Source of the DNA: Lojkania enalia
Taxonomy: Eukaryota > Ascomycota > Dothideomycetes > Pleosporales
Reading direction: 5' to 3'
DNA: 64,000 bases
Assembly: GCA_010094045.1 (NCBI GenBank)
Contig: ML986615.1
Location: forward strand, 1 to 64,000
Numbering within the stretch: the stretch's first letter is position 1; the number at the start of each line of letters is the position of its first letter. The position numbers and the translations under genes were made by a program. The notes under the pieces were generated by a model. The model was not told the origin of the DNA, made no database searches, and saw only the letters and a program-made list of their open reading frames with translations. This document shows positions 1 through 9,990 of this stretch, in pieces.

Positions 1-776
1 AAAAAAAAAACGTGACCAGGGGGTTCGGAAACGATTCGTCTTCTCCCGACCTCCATAAAATAGTTTCCACCATAGACATAAAGCCCTCGTCTCTTTTAAC
101 TCCCTAACATAATGCTGTGTTGTGCCGTGTCATATCGGGTCAGTTGTCCTCATGGCAAGCGAGATGGGGTATTAGTCCTCATTATTATCGTGTAGTAGTG
201 CCATCGTGCATCATAGGAATTTCCAATTCGGGTCGTTGCATCACCAGTCACGTGAGGAGACGCGCATGCAAATAACCCGCATGGAAGGGAGTTCCATTGT
301 CGCAATTGGTTCATTGGCAATCTTCATCTACAATCGCCCGCTTGGTCTCGCATATCTGTTAGTATCCTATTTCCAAGGGTATAGCACACTAGAAGCTTAC
401 CAAGTGACAGATGCGCAACGTGGACGAACAGATTCGCAAGGCGCAAGACGTGATAGCCGAATTATAATTATGCTATTCGCTCACGATTAGGGAGTCCAGC
501 CCGTTGAATCTAGCTCGCATGTCATGTCAGTCATTCAAATCCCTCAATCCACTACTTTGAATACTTACAAAATTGACAAATGTGTAATAGGGAAAGAGGA
601 ATCTGCTGGCGTAGAGTGCTGTCGTATGCCGCTGGTTCCCAAATATACTTTACAAGTGTTGGATCTGCCTTTGCAATTGGTGTTAGTTTCTCCATTCGGG
701 CAAATTCCACGCAAAAACAACGAGTGTGCCAGTTGCAATTGGTAGTATTAGGTTAGTAGAACAAAAACAGAGTTTT
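1..776. other. Intergenic, no gene recognised
   Basis: Short open frames on both strands here have no recognisable domain, codon pattern or splice structure. It lies downstream of the minus-strand zinc-finger gene ending at 777 and probably holds its 3' untranslated region. A run of ten A residues opens the window. Confidence 0.5.
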
Positions 777-2981
777 TCACTCCTGCTTGGGTCGCTTCTT
801 CCTAGATGAGAGAATAGCGCCGGTATCGTGTCGTTTCTGCCACTCCTCAGCCTCCCGTCTAGCGTTCTCGCGGTAGTCCTTGTGCTCCGTACTGTCTTCG
901 TTGAGGATCTTGGGGCAATGTCCACTTCGACGTAGGTGGCGTTTCAAGTTCTCCCAGCGGCAGTCAGGCTTGAACGTGCAACCTGGATGAGGGCAGCGGT
1001 AGGGACGAAGAGTCTGTTTTAGAATGAGTATGGGAATATCAAAGGTTTGTATTGAAAGATGTACCTGATGGGTGCGCTCGTGCTTGCTCAAATTTGAACT
1101 ATCGGCACACGTGAACTCACAGAAGCGGCACTTGTGAGGTTTCTGCTTTTCATGTAGAGCCGAGATATGGGTTTGCAATTGCGTGTGCGTAGTAGTAGTA
1201 TAGCCGCAATGAGTGCATTGGTATGGCCGTACTCCCGTGTGAGTGCGCTCGTGATTGTCTTTGGCTTGATTAGTCGCAAATGTCTTACTGCACCCTTCAA
1301 AGCTACATGCATACGGTCGGTACCCAGCGTGACCGAGCATATGTCGAGTAAGCTTTGAACGCTGTTTGAAATCCTTGTCTCGGGCCTCACAATCTTCCCA
1401 TTGGCAGTTGCAACGCGTGCAGTTGCTGACATGTGCACTCTTGATATGCTTGTGGAGTTCCTCCGGATTGTCGAAGACTTCCCCACAAAGTATATCTGGA
1501 CCAATCTCCCACTTGCATACACATACCTCCGGAGGACTGCCTGACATGCTGGTCGCTGGGCGATCGTCAAGCAGAGAACTAGTCCCAGGCTCATCAGCGA
1601 AAAGACTGTCTGCGAAATTGTACTCCTCCTTTAGAACGGGATCATGTGCTGCCAATGCGAGAAAATTCAACTTATGGTCAGGTCCAAGTTCGGTTGTGTG
1701 AAAGTTCGAGGGAAGCTCAGACTCTGCAATTTTGTTGTCAGATCCGAAACCCGAAGTTTGGAAGTTTGAGGGGAGTTCATGGTCCGGAAGCATCCAAGAT
1801 GAATCGCTAGATTCCAGCATGGAATTTGGGAAGCCGCCTGCATTGAACGCTGGAAATGCAAAGTTCATCTGATGATCCTCCGTCTGTTCACCCAACCAAT
1901 ACGACACATTCAAGCTATTGAAGTCCCCGTTGAAAATAGGCCGATAGGACTCGTGTGGTAGAGATGGATCGTGACAGCATTCTAACTTGTTGCGATGACA
2001 GTGCGCCCAAGGAATGTTGAAAACGCACTGCTGGTTAGAGCTTGAGGGTGGGAGGGGTGACGACTGATGGCTGAAACTATCCAATGATGTAATATCGCCA
2101 GGTGACAGGGCCGGTGTGGCCGTATTGGAAGCCTGGCTGGTAACGGGGTAACCTTGTGGATTCTGTCGGGGGTCGTACTGAAGGTCATTAAACATTGGAA
2201 CTGTGCTATGAGAGATGGCGCCTTGGAAGTGATACGGAGCATCTCCATAAGAAAGGATTGTTCCTCCAGGGGTGGGTTGTATGCCTGTCTTGTAGCACGC
2301 TTCCCCCTTAGGGCATGGCGCTTCTCTACAGGACTTCTCGTAGCAAGGCTCCGCTGGGTACGACAGTTGAGCACATTCCCCACAATCCTCTTGATACTGT
2401 TCTTGAACACAATCTGGGTTATCGCAGCGGTTATCTTGCGAGCACTCGTCATCGCTACTTGGGCAAGGAAAGACCGAGCTGTTCGTCAACTTAGACACTG
2501 TTTGGCTAGTCGTCTTCCCTGGAGCCTTAGGGAAGGGCCTGCTTGAGAGGTACAGGTCCGAACTTGGATTGACTGTGGCAGGCGGCATCTGGAGCTGCGC
2601 GACACTTGCGGTCGACGCTCGCCGCTTGAACGACGGCTGACCGGCCATGACTTGTCGGAATGGCAGGATCTGATGGGTGGAACTGTAGGCGGTGGTACGT
2701 GAAGCAGTGACCTCAGCTTCGTTCCTTCGATTGACGTTTCGGCCCGTACCCGGGGCCGCGGGCTGGGAGTCGTCTAGGTCATCGGCATCCCGCTTGGTAC
2801 CTCGCGGCGGCGAAGTCGACATGGAGGGTAACATGGGATCGAACCAGGGCAAGCCGTCGTCGCCGAAGGCAGAGTCGCCTTCGTTATCTGGAAAGCCGTC
2901 AGCCATTTCGGCGATGGAGGCGAGGGAGAAGGGTGTGCTTGGTGTGGGATAAGGAAGTGCGGGCGCATACGGGCGAGCCAT
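777..2981 (-). CDS. C2H2 zinc-finger transcription factor, six fingers
   Basis: Predicted 717-residue DNA-binding protein. The first ~485 residues are disordered, rich in Ser, Pro and Gln, with a Cys-rich patch near residues 190-245. From about residue 487 come six C2H2-type fingers in a row: an atypical first one (CVCKWEIG...HIKSAH), a second with CNCQWEDC, then fingers with YACSFEGC, YQCTHC, HKCRFC and YRCPHPGC. The linkers THTGVRPY and THQTLRPY are of the TGEKPY kind. A basic RKKRPK tail near the C terminus could be a nuclear signal. An intron of 51 nt (1014-1064, GTACAT...AACAG) interrupts the linker between fingers 5 and 6. It is open in frame, so the unspliced frame also reads through. 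The start is the ATG at 2981; an in-frame GTG 15 codons upstream is not needed. The target genes cannot be told from sequence, and I cannot name an orthologue. Confidence 0.9.
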   Translation of the reverse strand: MARPYAPALPYPTPSTPFSLASIAEMADGFPDNEGDSAFGDDGLPWFDPMLPSMSTSPPRGTKRDADDLDDSQPAAPGTGRNVNRRNEAEVTASRTTAYSSTHQILPFRQVMAGQPSFKRRASTASVAQLQMPPATVNPSSDLYLSSRPFPKAPGKTTSQTVSKLTNSSVFPCPSSDDECSQDNRCDNPDCVQEQYQEDCGECAQLSYPAEPCYEKSCREAPCPKGEACYKTGIQPTPGGTILSYGDAPYHFQGAISHSTVPMFNDLQYDPRQNPQGYPVTSQASNTATPALSPGDITSLDSFSHQSSPLPPSSSNQQCVFNIPWAHCHRNKLECCHDPSLPHESYRPIFNGDFNSLNVSYWLGEQTEDHQMNFAFPAFNAGGFPNSMLESSDSSWMLPDHELPSNFQTSGFGSDNKIAESELPSNFHTTELGPDHKLNFLALAAHDPVLKEEYNFADSLFADEPGTSSLLDDRPATSMSGSPPEVCVCKWEIGPDILCGEVFDNPEELHKHIKSAHVSNCTRCNCQWEDCEARDKDFKQRSKLTRHMLGHAGYRPYACSFEGCSKTFATNQAKDNHERTHTGVRPYQCTHCGYTTTTHTQLQTHISALHEKQKPHKCRFCEFTCADSSNLSKHERTHQVHLSIQTFDIPILILKQTLRPYRCPHPGCTFKPDCRWENLKRHLRRSGHCPKILNEDSTEHKDYRENARREAEEWQKRHDTGAILSSRKKRPKQE

Positions 2982-3653
2982 CAGGGTGCTCACGGCGGCG
3001 CAAAGAGCGCGGATGCTGGGCTCCACCGACGCACCCTCACACTCTGTGCGAAGGACGAGACGCGGTAGGTAGCGGCTAGGTAGCTACTCGCTGCGCGGCT
3101 ATTCTGTGCACCTAGTAGCTTGCGTAGAGCCGCGTGTGCAGACGCAGTGTCGCCGCGTCGTCGCGACGTCTCTATGAAGGGTGGGGTGAACTGGGGAGAT
3201 ACTGGTCATTGGGTAGAGCACAGGGCTGAGGCTGTCTTCGCCAAGCATAGGGTTCTTTCACCCGGCCTGCCCTGACTAATCCCTACATCCCCGGCCGCTC
3301 ATTGGCCCCGACCCTTCGTGACTTCAGCTCTCAGCCCTCTAGCCCCCAGCATTCACGCCCCCCGCAGGATGTCCTCGACACTTGGAGTCGGCCGCTCCAG
3401 TCGTCAGCTTGGGAGATATGCGCTTCCCCCATGACGCACGCCCACGCTCCTGTCATTCTTCACGACAGCTAAGTTCACGAGAAAACCCAAGTTCTTGGCG
3501 CGCTTATCCCCCGGCAAGCGGCAAGCCTCCAGGCGCAAGCAGCACGTTCCCTTCCCCGCGAGGCTGAGAGAGTCCGCTCGACTCGCCGTCACCTCACTTT
3601 CTCCCCTCGCTGCGCGGCTTACACCCTTCCTTCTCCTCCACCACAGGCTTCCG
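2982..3653. promoter_or_regulatory. Shared divergent promoter region
   Basis: This 672-base gap separates the zinc-finger gene (minus) from the myristoylated-protein gene (plus), so both 5' flanks lie here. It is GC-rich with repeated cgcg and pyrimidine-rich stretches just before the plus-strand start at 3654. No clear TATA box was seen. Confidence 0.45.
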
Positions 3654-4173
3654 ATGGGCAACCTTTGCGGCAAACAGTCGGCGGACAATTTTGCTGGCCC
3701 GGGCCGAACCCTGGGCTCTGCGCCCCCGCCATCGAGCAATGCCAAAGCCGCTGTACCCGCGCGTGTAGCAAACAACACGGGAATCTCGAGTCCGACGCCC
3801 AAATCGAAACCAAAAGTAGGGGGACCAGGGCGAACGACAGGTGGAGGCGCGGCGGACAATGATCCCCGGTCGGCCGCTGCAGCGGCAGCAGAGGTGCGTA
3901 GTCTGGAGTCGCCATCGCAGCGTGAGCCAAAGGGCATCCAGTCCATAACAACGGCAACCTGGACGTGAAGCTGGGAGTCAATGATTGACAGCGATGCTGA
4001 CGGGTGAGCACCTACAGGCTCGTGCGCAAAAGACCGCAGGGACCGGAGACCTGGGCAAGAAGCTAGAAGCGCAAAAGAAGCAGACGCGGAATCAGACCTT
4101 ACAAGAAGCCGCCCGAGAATCTCGACAACAGCGGGAAGCGGATGCCGCGACGGAAGCGAGAAATTACAATTAA
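3654..4173 (+). CDS. Small N-myristoylated (and probably palmitoylated) fungal protein
   Basis: Two exons, 3654-3893 and 4018-4173, give 131 residues. The intron is 3894-4017 (GTGCGT...CTACAG, 124 nt). The N terminus MGNLCGKQS fits an N-myristoylation signal (Gly2, small residue near position 6) with Cys5 next to it as a palmitoylation candidate, so a lipid-anchored membrane protein is likely. The middle is Gly, Pro and Ala rich and low in complexity. The C-terminal half is a charged helix of Lys, Gln, Arg and Glu that ends in ARNYN. I recognise this layout (MGNLCGK start, GPGRTL repeats, basic helix, YN end) as a conserved short protein of Pezizomycotina with no known function. The longer open frame starting upstream would bury the myristoyl signal, so the start at 3654 is preferred. 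Its partner and target membrane are unknown. Confidence 0.82.
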
Positions 4174-4679
4174 CGTGCCGCAGATAGCATGTAGACCTAG
4201 GTACGGACAGGCCGCCGCGAGGGACTTTTAGGAAAGAGTGAAGCACAGCTGATGTCGGGCCTAAGTACCACCGTTGCGGCAGAGCAATGGGATGAATCGG
4301 CACGGCTTGACTATACAGCAGATCCCTCTATTGGGAATTTTGACGACGAGTAACGAGTCGATGTCGATAATCAGCTTGTATATTTTGCATAACGACGGAG
4401 TTCCTTTTGGATGGAGCGTTCAACCTTCTTCGATATCTTCCGGTAGACAATACTATCTGTTGGCAACACCGGAGGACCACGCGCCAGTCTCAGGTAGTGC
4501 GTCCACTATGAATGTCTATTTGAACTTTTATATCCACTGTTGGATGGTAAACCTACCGCGTGGAATGCCTATGCTATCTATCTACTCGCGGGAACGGAAT
4601 GCCCGCATACTCTACAAAATTAGATTCCAAACATGCTACACACAACCAATCAAGCCCTAGATCAAATGCTGTGAAACAT
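4174..4679. other. Convergent 3' intergenic region
   Basis: Both flanking genes end here (myristoylated protein from the left, Nat1 from the right). A 128-codon plus-strand frame at 4274-4660 shows no family resemblance and runs towards the Nat1 3' end; I take it as chance. Confidence 0.5.
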
Positions 4680-7342
4680 TTAATTCACTTGAAAGACGGT
4701 CGCCTCGGGCCATTTCTTCGCTGCGGCTTCCCTGTACTCGTTTTTGACCTTCTCGCTGCTCTTCCACTCGTTCAAGTAGTCAAAGGCTGCCGCGGCTTGC
4801 TCGATTGTGATAGAGGGGAGATCCAAGAGCTTCTGGATATCGCTCTCATTCGTGGCTTTGATGCTATCGTCTAGTAGGAATCGTACATGATAGGCAGATA
4901 GAAGATGCGGTGGACTCTGTGGATTCTTTTCTAGCCACGTGGAGTTCGCGGCCTTGAGGTCTGTACCGGATTTAAACATGTCGAAGACTTGTTTGAAGAC
5001 CTGGGACACTTTAGGGGGATTATCTTTGATATCAGGAACTGCAGAAGTAAGCCCTATGTCTCAATTTACAGCGATAGGATGTGACTGACGTGCTTGATGG
5101 AAGCGGATGGCTTGTTCGTGGGCAATGGGGTTTTCAGGATCGAGAGCTTGAGCCGCCAAGAGGCACTTTAGTGCCAACAGGTATTTCTCTACTCAATTTT
5201 TAGCATAAACTCTTCGAACTTTGTCCGCCGAAACGTACTTCTTCTGAAATGAACCTCAAATCCGAGATTCTGGGCTTCAATGTTCTTCGGACTAAACTCA
5301 AGCAGAGGTCTAAGGAACTTCAAAGACATCTCCAACGGCTCCTTGGTTTGAATAAGTTTGAGCCCTCTCGGATCAGGGTCTTCTTTCTTTGGCTCTCCAT
5401 CCGCTCCTGTGGCGGTAGGCTTCTTGGCAGCGGCCGCTTTTTTCTCGGCTTCAGCTTTCTCTAGCCTCTCATGCTCTTTCCTAGCCTTCTTCATCGCCTT
5501 CTTCCGCTCAACAGGATCTAAATTGCCGAATTCAGGTTTGTTGCCCGGGGTTGTCAGCTCTGGATTATCTGCCAGCATCAAGTATATCTTCACCGCGGAT
5601 ATTGCCGCTCTAGAGAAGAAAGGGTGATCGCGCAAATGGTCCTCCCATCTTATCATGTCTACGTATGCTCTGATCTGACCTTTTCGCAGCGAGAAGCTGT
5701 GGAAATCGAATTGATCGTCGTACCAGATGTCAAAGATATCTGAAATGGTAGTAAATCTCTTGAGAGCAAGGCCCAGATTGTGCTGGCGTAGGTACGCTTC
5801 GCCGTCTTCTAGCAGATACCACATGCATTGCATATCATGAAGATCACCCAGTGGTCCTCCGGCAGTCTCATTACGAGTGAATTTGCTCATTGTGCTCAGG
5901 GCAACGTCGTTCTCATTGTTACGAAGCTGATATTTTGCACATTTAGTGTTGATGTAACGATCCTTTGGGTCAAGCTCCCGGGCGTGGTTGATTATGTCCG
6001 CTGCTGTCTTCGTATCGCCATAGTGCTTGTAAATTCGCGCTTTCGTCTGATGGTAGGCGGGGAACTTGGGATCCATCTTAATCAAACGGTTAATGTATCC
6101 CACTGCTTTTTGTAGGTCGCGGGAGAGATGATAGTTATAGTGTTGCGCGAGGAAGTACAGAACAGATTTCTCGAAGTTATCTGACGCGTCGCCGTTAACT
6201 TCGCCTTGAGCCGAGCCGTTCATCTTCTTTTCGGAGGCGTAGCCTAACACCAAGTCTTCCACAATTGCCTTCTTGGCGGGATCCTCGTAGACAGACTTGA
6301 TATTCGGAAAGAGCGATGGGACGCCCTTGTTGAGCATACGGCGAAGATACTTGTCAGCTGCGGTCCTAAAGGCATCGCCTTGCAAGAAATCTAAGGGTAT
6401 CCGTCTAGAAGCATCATTGCGATTGTTCTTCTCGGCATAAGAGTCGTAAAGCGCAAGTAATTCCTCGTGTGACACCTGATCAGACCTGGCCAAGCCAAGT
6501 GCCTTTTCAAGTCCATCAAAGTATGCCCTATATTCGCTGTTCCGACCCAAGAGCTTCCGATAAGCCTGTTCAGCTTCCTTGTTCTTGCCTAATTCCAATA
6601 GGTATTTGGCTCTCAGTTCCAGTACCGATGTTCGGTCCAAGTTATTCTTCAATATTTCCTCAAGATGCTCTAGGGCCCTTTCCGTATCGCCAGACTCGGA
6701 TATAATCGTGTTCTTGTACAAAGCCGCTTCCGAGTGTTCAAGGTCCGTTTTCGGAGGAGGCGTTTTCAGTGTGTCTTCGTAGGTTTTGAGGATATGTTCC
6801 GCCGACTTATATTCACCAGCAAGATGGTGTGCTACTGCTAAAGCTGTCCAATTCTGCCGCAATGAGGCGCGAACCTGCAGCATCTGCTTTCGGCTCTGAA
6901 TGTAGCCTTGGTAGTCCCGCATCTGGACTTGCAGAAGCGCGAGATCGCGCAGGATGTTCTGCGAGTCTGGTTCTATCCTCAGGGCAAATTTGTATGCCTT
7001 GGCAGCCTCCTCGTAGTTCTTCTGGGATCGGTAGAGCAGTCCGTAGACATGCCAGCAGACGTGCGATTTCATGTCGTTTTTGAGTGCCTGCCTCGCGAGA
7101 TCGAAGGCCTCGTCGCTCTGGCCTTGGGAGTTGAGAATCAGTGCTTTCATTGCCTGTGTATCGCCATGGTTTGGAACTTTGCGCAGAATCTGGTCTGCAG
7201 CTTTGAGGCCTGATGCGGTGCATTAGCAAAGACGATGACCGAGGGAGAAATGCCCAGCCCTACCTTTCTTATATTGCTTCGACTCGTAGAACTTGACCAA
7301 CGACCGAAAGAGAGAGTTCTCTTTCGATTGTAATGGCTGCAT
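4680..7342 (-). CDS. nat1: NatA N-terminal acetyltransferase auxiliary subunit (Nat1/Naa15)
   Basis: Four exons read on the minus strand: 7342-7264, 7209-5239, 5188-5090 and 5038-4680. Introns of 54, 50 and 51 nt all have GT...AG ends. The joined protein is 835 residues, the usual size for this family. It starts MQPLQSKENSLFRSLVKFYE and continues with the conserved ALILNSQGQ and CWHVYGLLYRSQKNY blocks, then TPR-type helical repeats throughout. Further conserved blocks are ALYKN, YHLSRDLQKAVGYI and KYLLALKCLLAAQALDPENP, the last spanning the second splice junction. A Lys/Glu/Ala-rich charged stretch lies near residues 600-640. In the family this subunit anchors the catalytic subunit Naa10/Ard1 to the ribosome, for acetylation of Ser, Ala, Thr and Gly N termini after Met removal. 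Very confident. Confidence 0.96.
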
Positions 7343-8097
7343 GGTGGCAGCGCTGGGCCAGAAATGACTTGGAAGCTGCTATCGTGTGTCTTCGATGTCA
7401 AGTGTAGTGGTGCGTATGCAAGTCGAGATTCTTCGATCTGAAGTAATTGACGATAGGAGAAGATTATAATATCAAAGCTTCTATCATCTCAATCCGATCA
7501 ACAAACGAGCGACCAAGCCAAGGCAGTGGTGTTCCAGCTGCGCAGCTGCGAAACGTTGCAGTGGGGAGCTGTAATATTCTTAAGCCCTACCCGCAACCGC
7601 CGCCCACCAAAACCAGCTAGCCAAGTCCTAGGCGCACGTGCCATGGACTTTCATACCTCGTGCGACTATCATAGACCACGCTAGGGCTGGTGAATATCTA
7701 AGGCTATATGTCATGACACTAATTCGATATTAAGAATATGATGAGATAGTGAATTACTACTACAAATAATAGTAGAGGGATCTTTACCTAGCCCAGAGAT
7801 CGCGTGGTTCATCTTGGGAAAGGCCGAGATCTAAGATTCAATTAGATAAAGTAAAAATTTAATGATTCACTATCTATTCTCAATCAGGTCCAGGTCAAAA
7901 TTTTGTATTAGCATCTATAGATTCCACTATTCAAGGTCCCGAACCAAAAGATACTTAGCTAGGACCTATGGCGAACAAGCGTTGAAACATTATTTCAGTA
8001 CTCTTTTGCTCAATTGAGTTCTTCCATTGGTGTGTCTATAATAGTTACGTCCTCCCTTCTCGGCTGAGGAATTGGAAATATCATAAGTTATAACTAG
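7343..8097. other. Intergenic, AT-rich
   Basis: The Nat1 promoter lies at the left end. The rest, about 7690-8040, is AT-rich with simple TA and TAGT-type runs and no coding signal. It ends at the 3' end of the DNA glycosylase gene. Confidence 0.5.
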
Positions 8098-9466
8098 CTA
8101 ACCTTTGGACAGACGACCAGATCTGCGCTTTCCACCAACTTCTCCACTCTTATTATTATTCTCCTCCATCTTCTTTATACCCTTAGCAGAAGTTTTTTGC
8201 TTCTTACTCGGCTTTTCTTCATGTACTTCATCTTTGACGATATCATTATCTACTTTCTTCCTTCCTCGCTTAGTATTCGCAGGCGTCTTCTCCTGCCGTT
8301 CCTCCTCTTGCGTCTTCTCGTCATCGGTTACGACCTTGCTCTTCCTCTTGGCCCCTTTCTGTGGCTTGACTTCCTCATCTAACTCTTCTACTCCATTCGC
8401 TACACTATCCGATACATCTCCAGCGACAGCGCCAGTCTTCTTTTGTAGACTAGGCACAACAGCCGAAGTCCTTCCGCCGACTTTCAAGAACGTGATCTTA
8501 GCGCCGTTAGGAAGCTTACCCCCATCCTTTTTGCCCTTTCCCCATCTATGGCGCATCAACCAATCTTCAGGGAACATTTCGGAATCTGCGAGTGTGTCCA
8601 CGGCAGTCTTGCAGACATAGACCATTGCATTATGCAACTGCTTGACTTGGTCATCACTGAAAGTGTTGCTGTACTGTTCTGGATGCAGCCTAGCTTGATA
8701 CAGGATTTCATCTCTAAAGACCGTCAGCATTATATCTTACTAAAGATCAGTTCTCTTACCCAACCCAATTACCGATGCCACTAATGTTCGCCTGATCGAG
8801 CAGGAGAGCCTTCACTGGAACTTTCTTGCTCCGTAGTTTCCTTGTTAGCCATTCCACCGTCAGAATCTCCGGATCAATGACGGGATCTGGCCCATTTTCC
8901 TTGAGTGGTGATGTCTTCCGCATATCCTCGGCCTTTGCGTCAATAAGTCTTACCCTCCCAAGCCTACGCGCATCGACAAAAGCCACCTCAGTATCGGGTT
9001 CCTCCTTCATTTGTAGAACGAACTTCCAAAACCGAGGGGGCCACTCACTCTCTTCGGGCTTGGTGGGCCGATAGTATGCGGTGTCGTCGTTCGAGAACTT
9101 CATCCAACCTGACATGCCGAAATGCATGAGCGGATGCGGGGGGGACTCCATTTCCAGCCAAAAATATTTGCCTTGTTGTTTCGCATCGACAATTTTCTTA
9201 CCGCTCATAGCTTTCTGGAAGGCTGATGCAGAATTGCCGACTTTGCCATATACTATCTATCATAGACTAAGCAACGGTTGGGGATATGAACCAGGGGAGG
9301 CATACATCATCTTCCTGAGTTTTGACGGAGGCGATTGTCTTGCCAACGACATGTTTCTTGAGGTAGTGTACTATGCGCGCTACTTCTCCGATCTGGAAAA
9401 TGTTAACGCCGCAACGATCCTCAGTCCGACGGCTTGGTGTCGGTGGATTGTGCGTACCTCAGGCAT
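8098..9466 (-). CDS. Formamidopyrimidine-DNA glycosylase, plant/fungal MMH type
   Basis: Base-excision repair glycosylase/AP lyase, 402 residues, from exons 9466-9458, 9392-9306, 9256-8760 and 8713-8098. The introns are 65, 49 and 46 nt. The first exon is only nine bases (Met-Pro-Glu). It supplies Pro2, the N-terminal nucleophile after Met removal, and catalytic Glu3; the second exon continues IGEVARIVHYLKK. Seen features are FGMSGWMKF, VAFVDARRLGR, and a helix-two-turn-helix with ANISGIGNWVGDEILYQ near residues 188-205. The GGRTSAVVPSLQKKTG block matches the zincless finger of the plant/fungal and NEIL1 group, with no Cys4 zinc finger. The last ~110 residues are a Lys-rich tail with KRKSK and KRGRKK, typical of fungal members and probably for nuclear targeting and DNA contact. 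Substrates in the family are oxidised purines and their ring-opened forms. Confidence 0.93.
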
Positions 9467-9990
9467 GGTGCCTAATCTTGCTAGGCCCGAAACGAATGAA
9501 TAACCTAAACCACGACTTTCCGACGAGAAGAATCAAGTAGGCTGAATTAGCCACAAGAATGCGTTTAAACGGTTATTTTGAAAGGGAAGCGCAGGGTGTA
9601 GCTGAAATGACGATCCAGGAGTCAGAGCTCTAAAGGCGACGGCGACGCGATCCAGAAGCGACGCGGTCTCACGGGATGAGCAAGCTCCGCAAGGCCCCTA
9701 TTGGTCACATAACAGACATCGCCTCCAACACTTGCTTCCTGTCTCTTCTGTTTCTTCGAGCTGAGATATTGCGCTGCATAATAGCAGAGATGTTTTTCTC
9801 ACCACAACATTGAGTTGCGCTATAAAAGGTTTTCGTCACTACTTTGAGCTACCCCGATAATAGGTCCTGCGAACTTCGGAGTCTCCGATAAGAGCGTTTA
9901 CATAATTCCCGCCCTTTGATCATTGACTCTCAATTTCGACCCCTCCTCTTCCGTGTGTCTTTCTGCTTCTCCTTTTAATTTTTGTTAACA
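9467..9990. promoter_or_regulatory. Divergent promoter of the glycosylase and agmatinase-like genes
   Basis: Both neighbours start from this 524-base gap. The right part carries a TATA box, and pyrimidine-rich sequence (cccctcctcttccg and similar) lies just before the agmatinase start, as is common near fungal transcription starts. Confidence 0.55.
9821..9828 (+). promoter_or_regulatory. TATA box of the agmatinase-like gene
   Basis: TATAAAAG is a perfect match to the consensus, 163 bases upstream of the ATG at 9991. A start site about 30 bases downstream would leave a 5' leader of roughly 130-140 bases. Confidence 0.5.

Noticed and set aside
3404..4303. 299-codon minus-strand frame opposite the myristoylated-protein gene
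   Set aside because: It overlaps the supported two-exon gene and has no family features.
8105..8620. 171-codon plus-strand frame opposite the glycosylase tail
   Set aside because: It is the shadow of the Lys/Glu-rich C-terminal exon and is hydrophobic only by complementarity.
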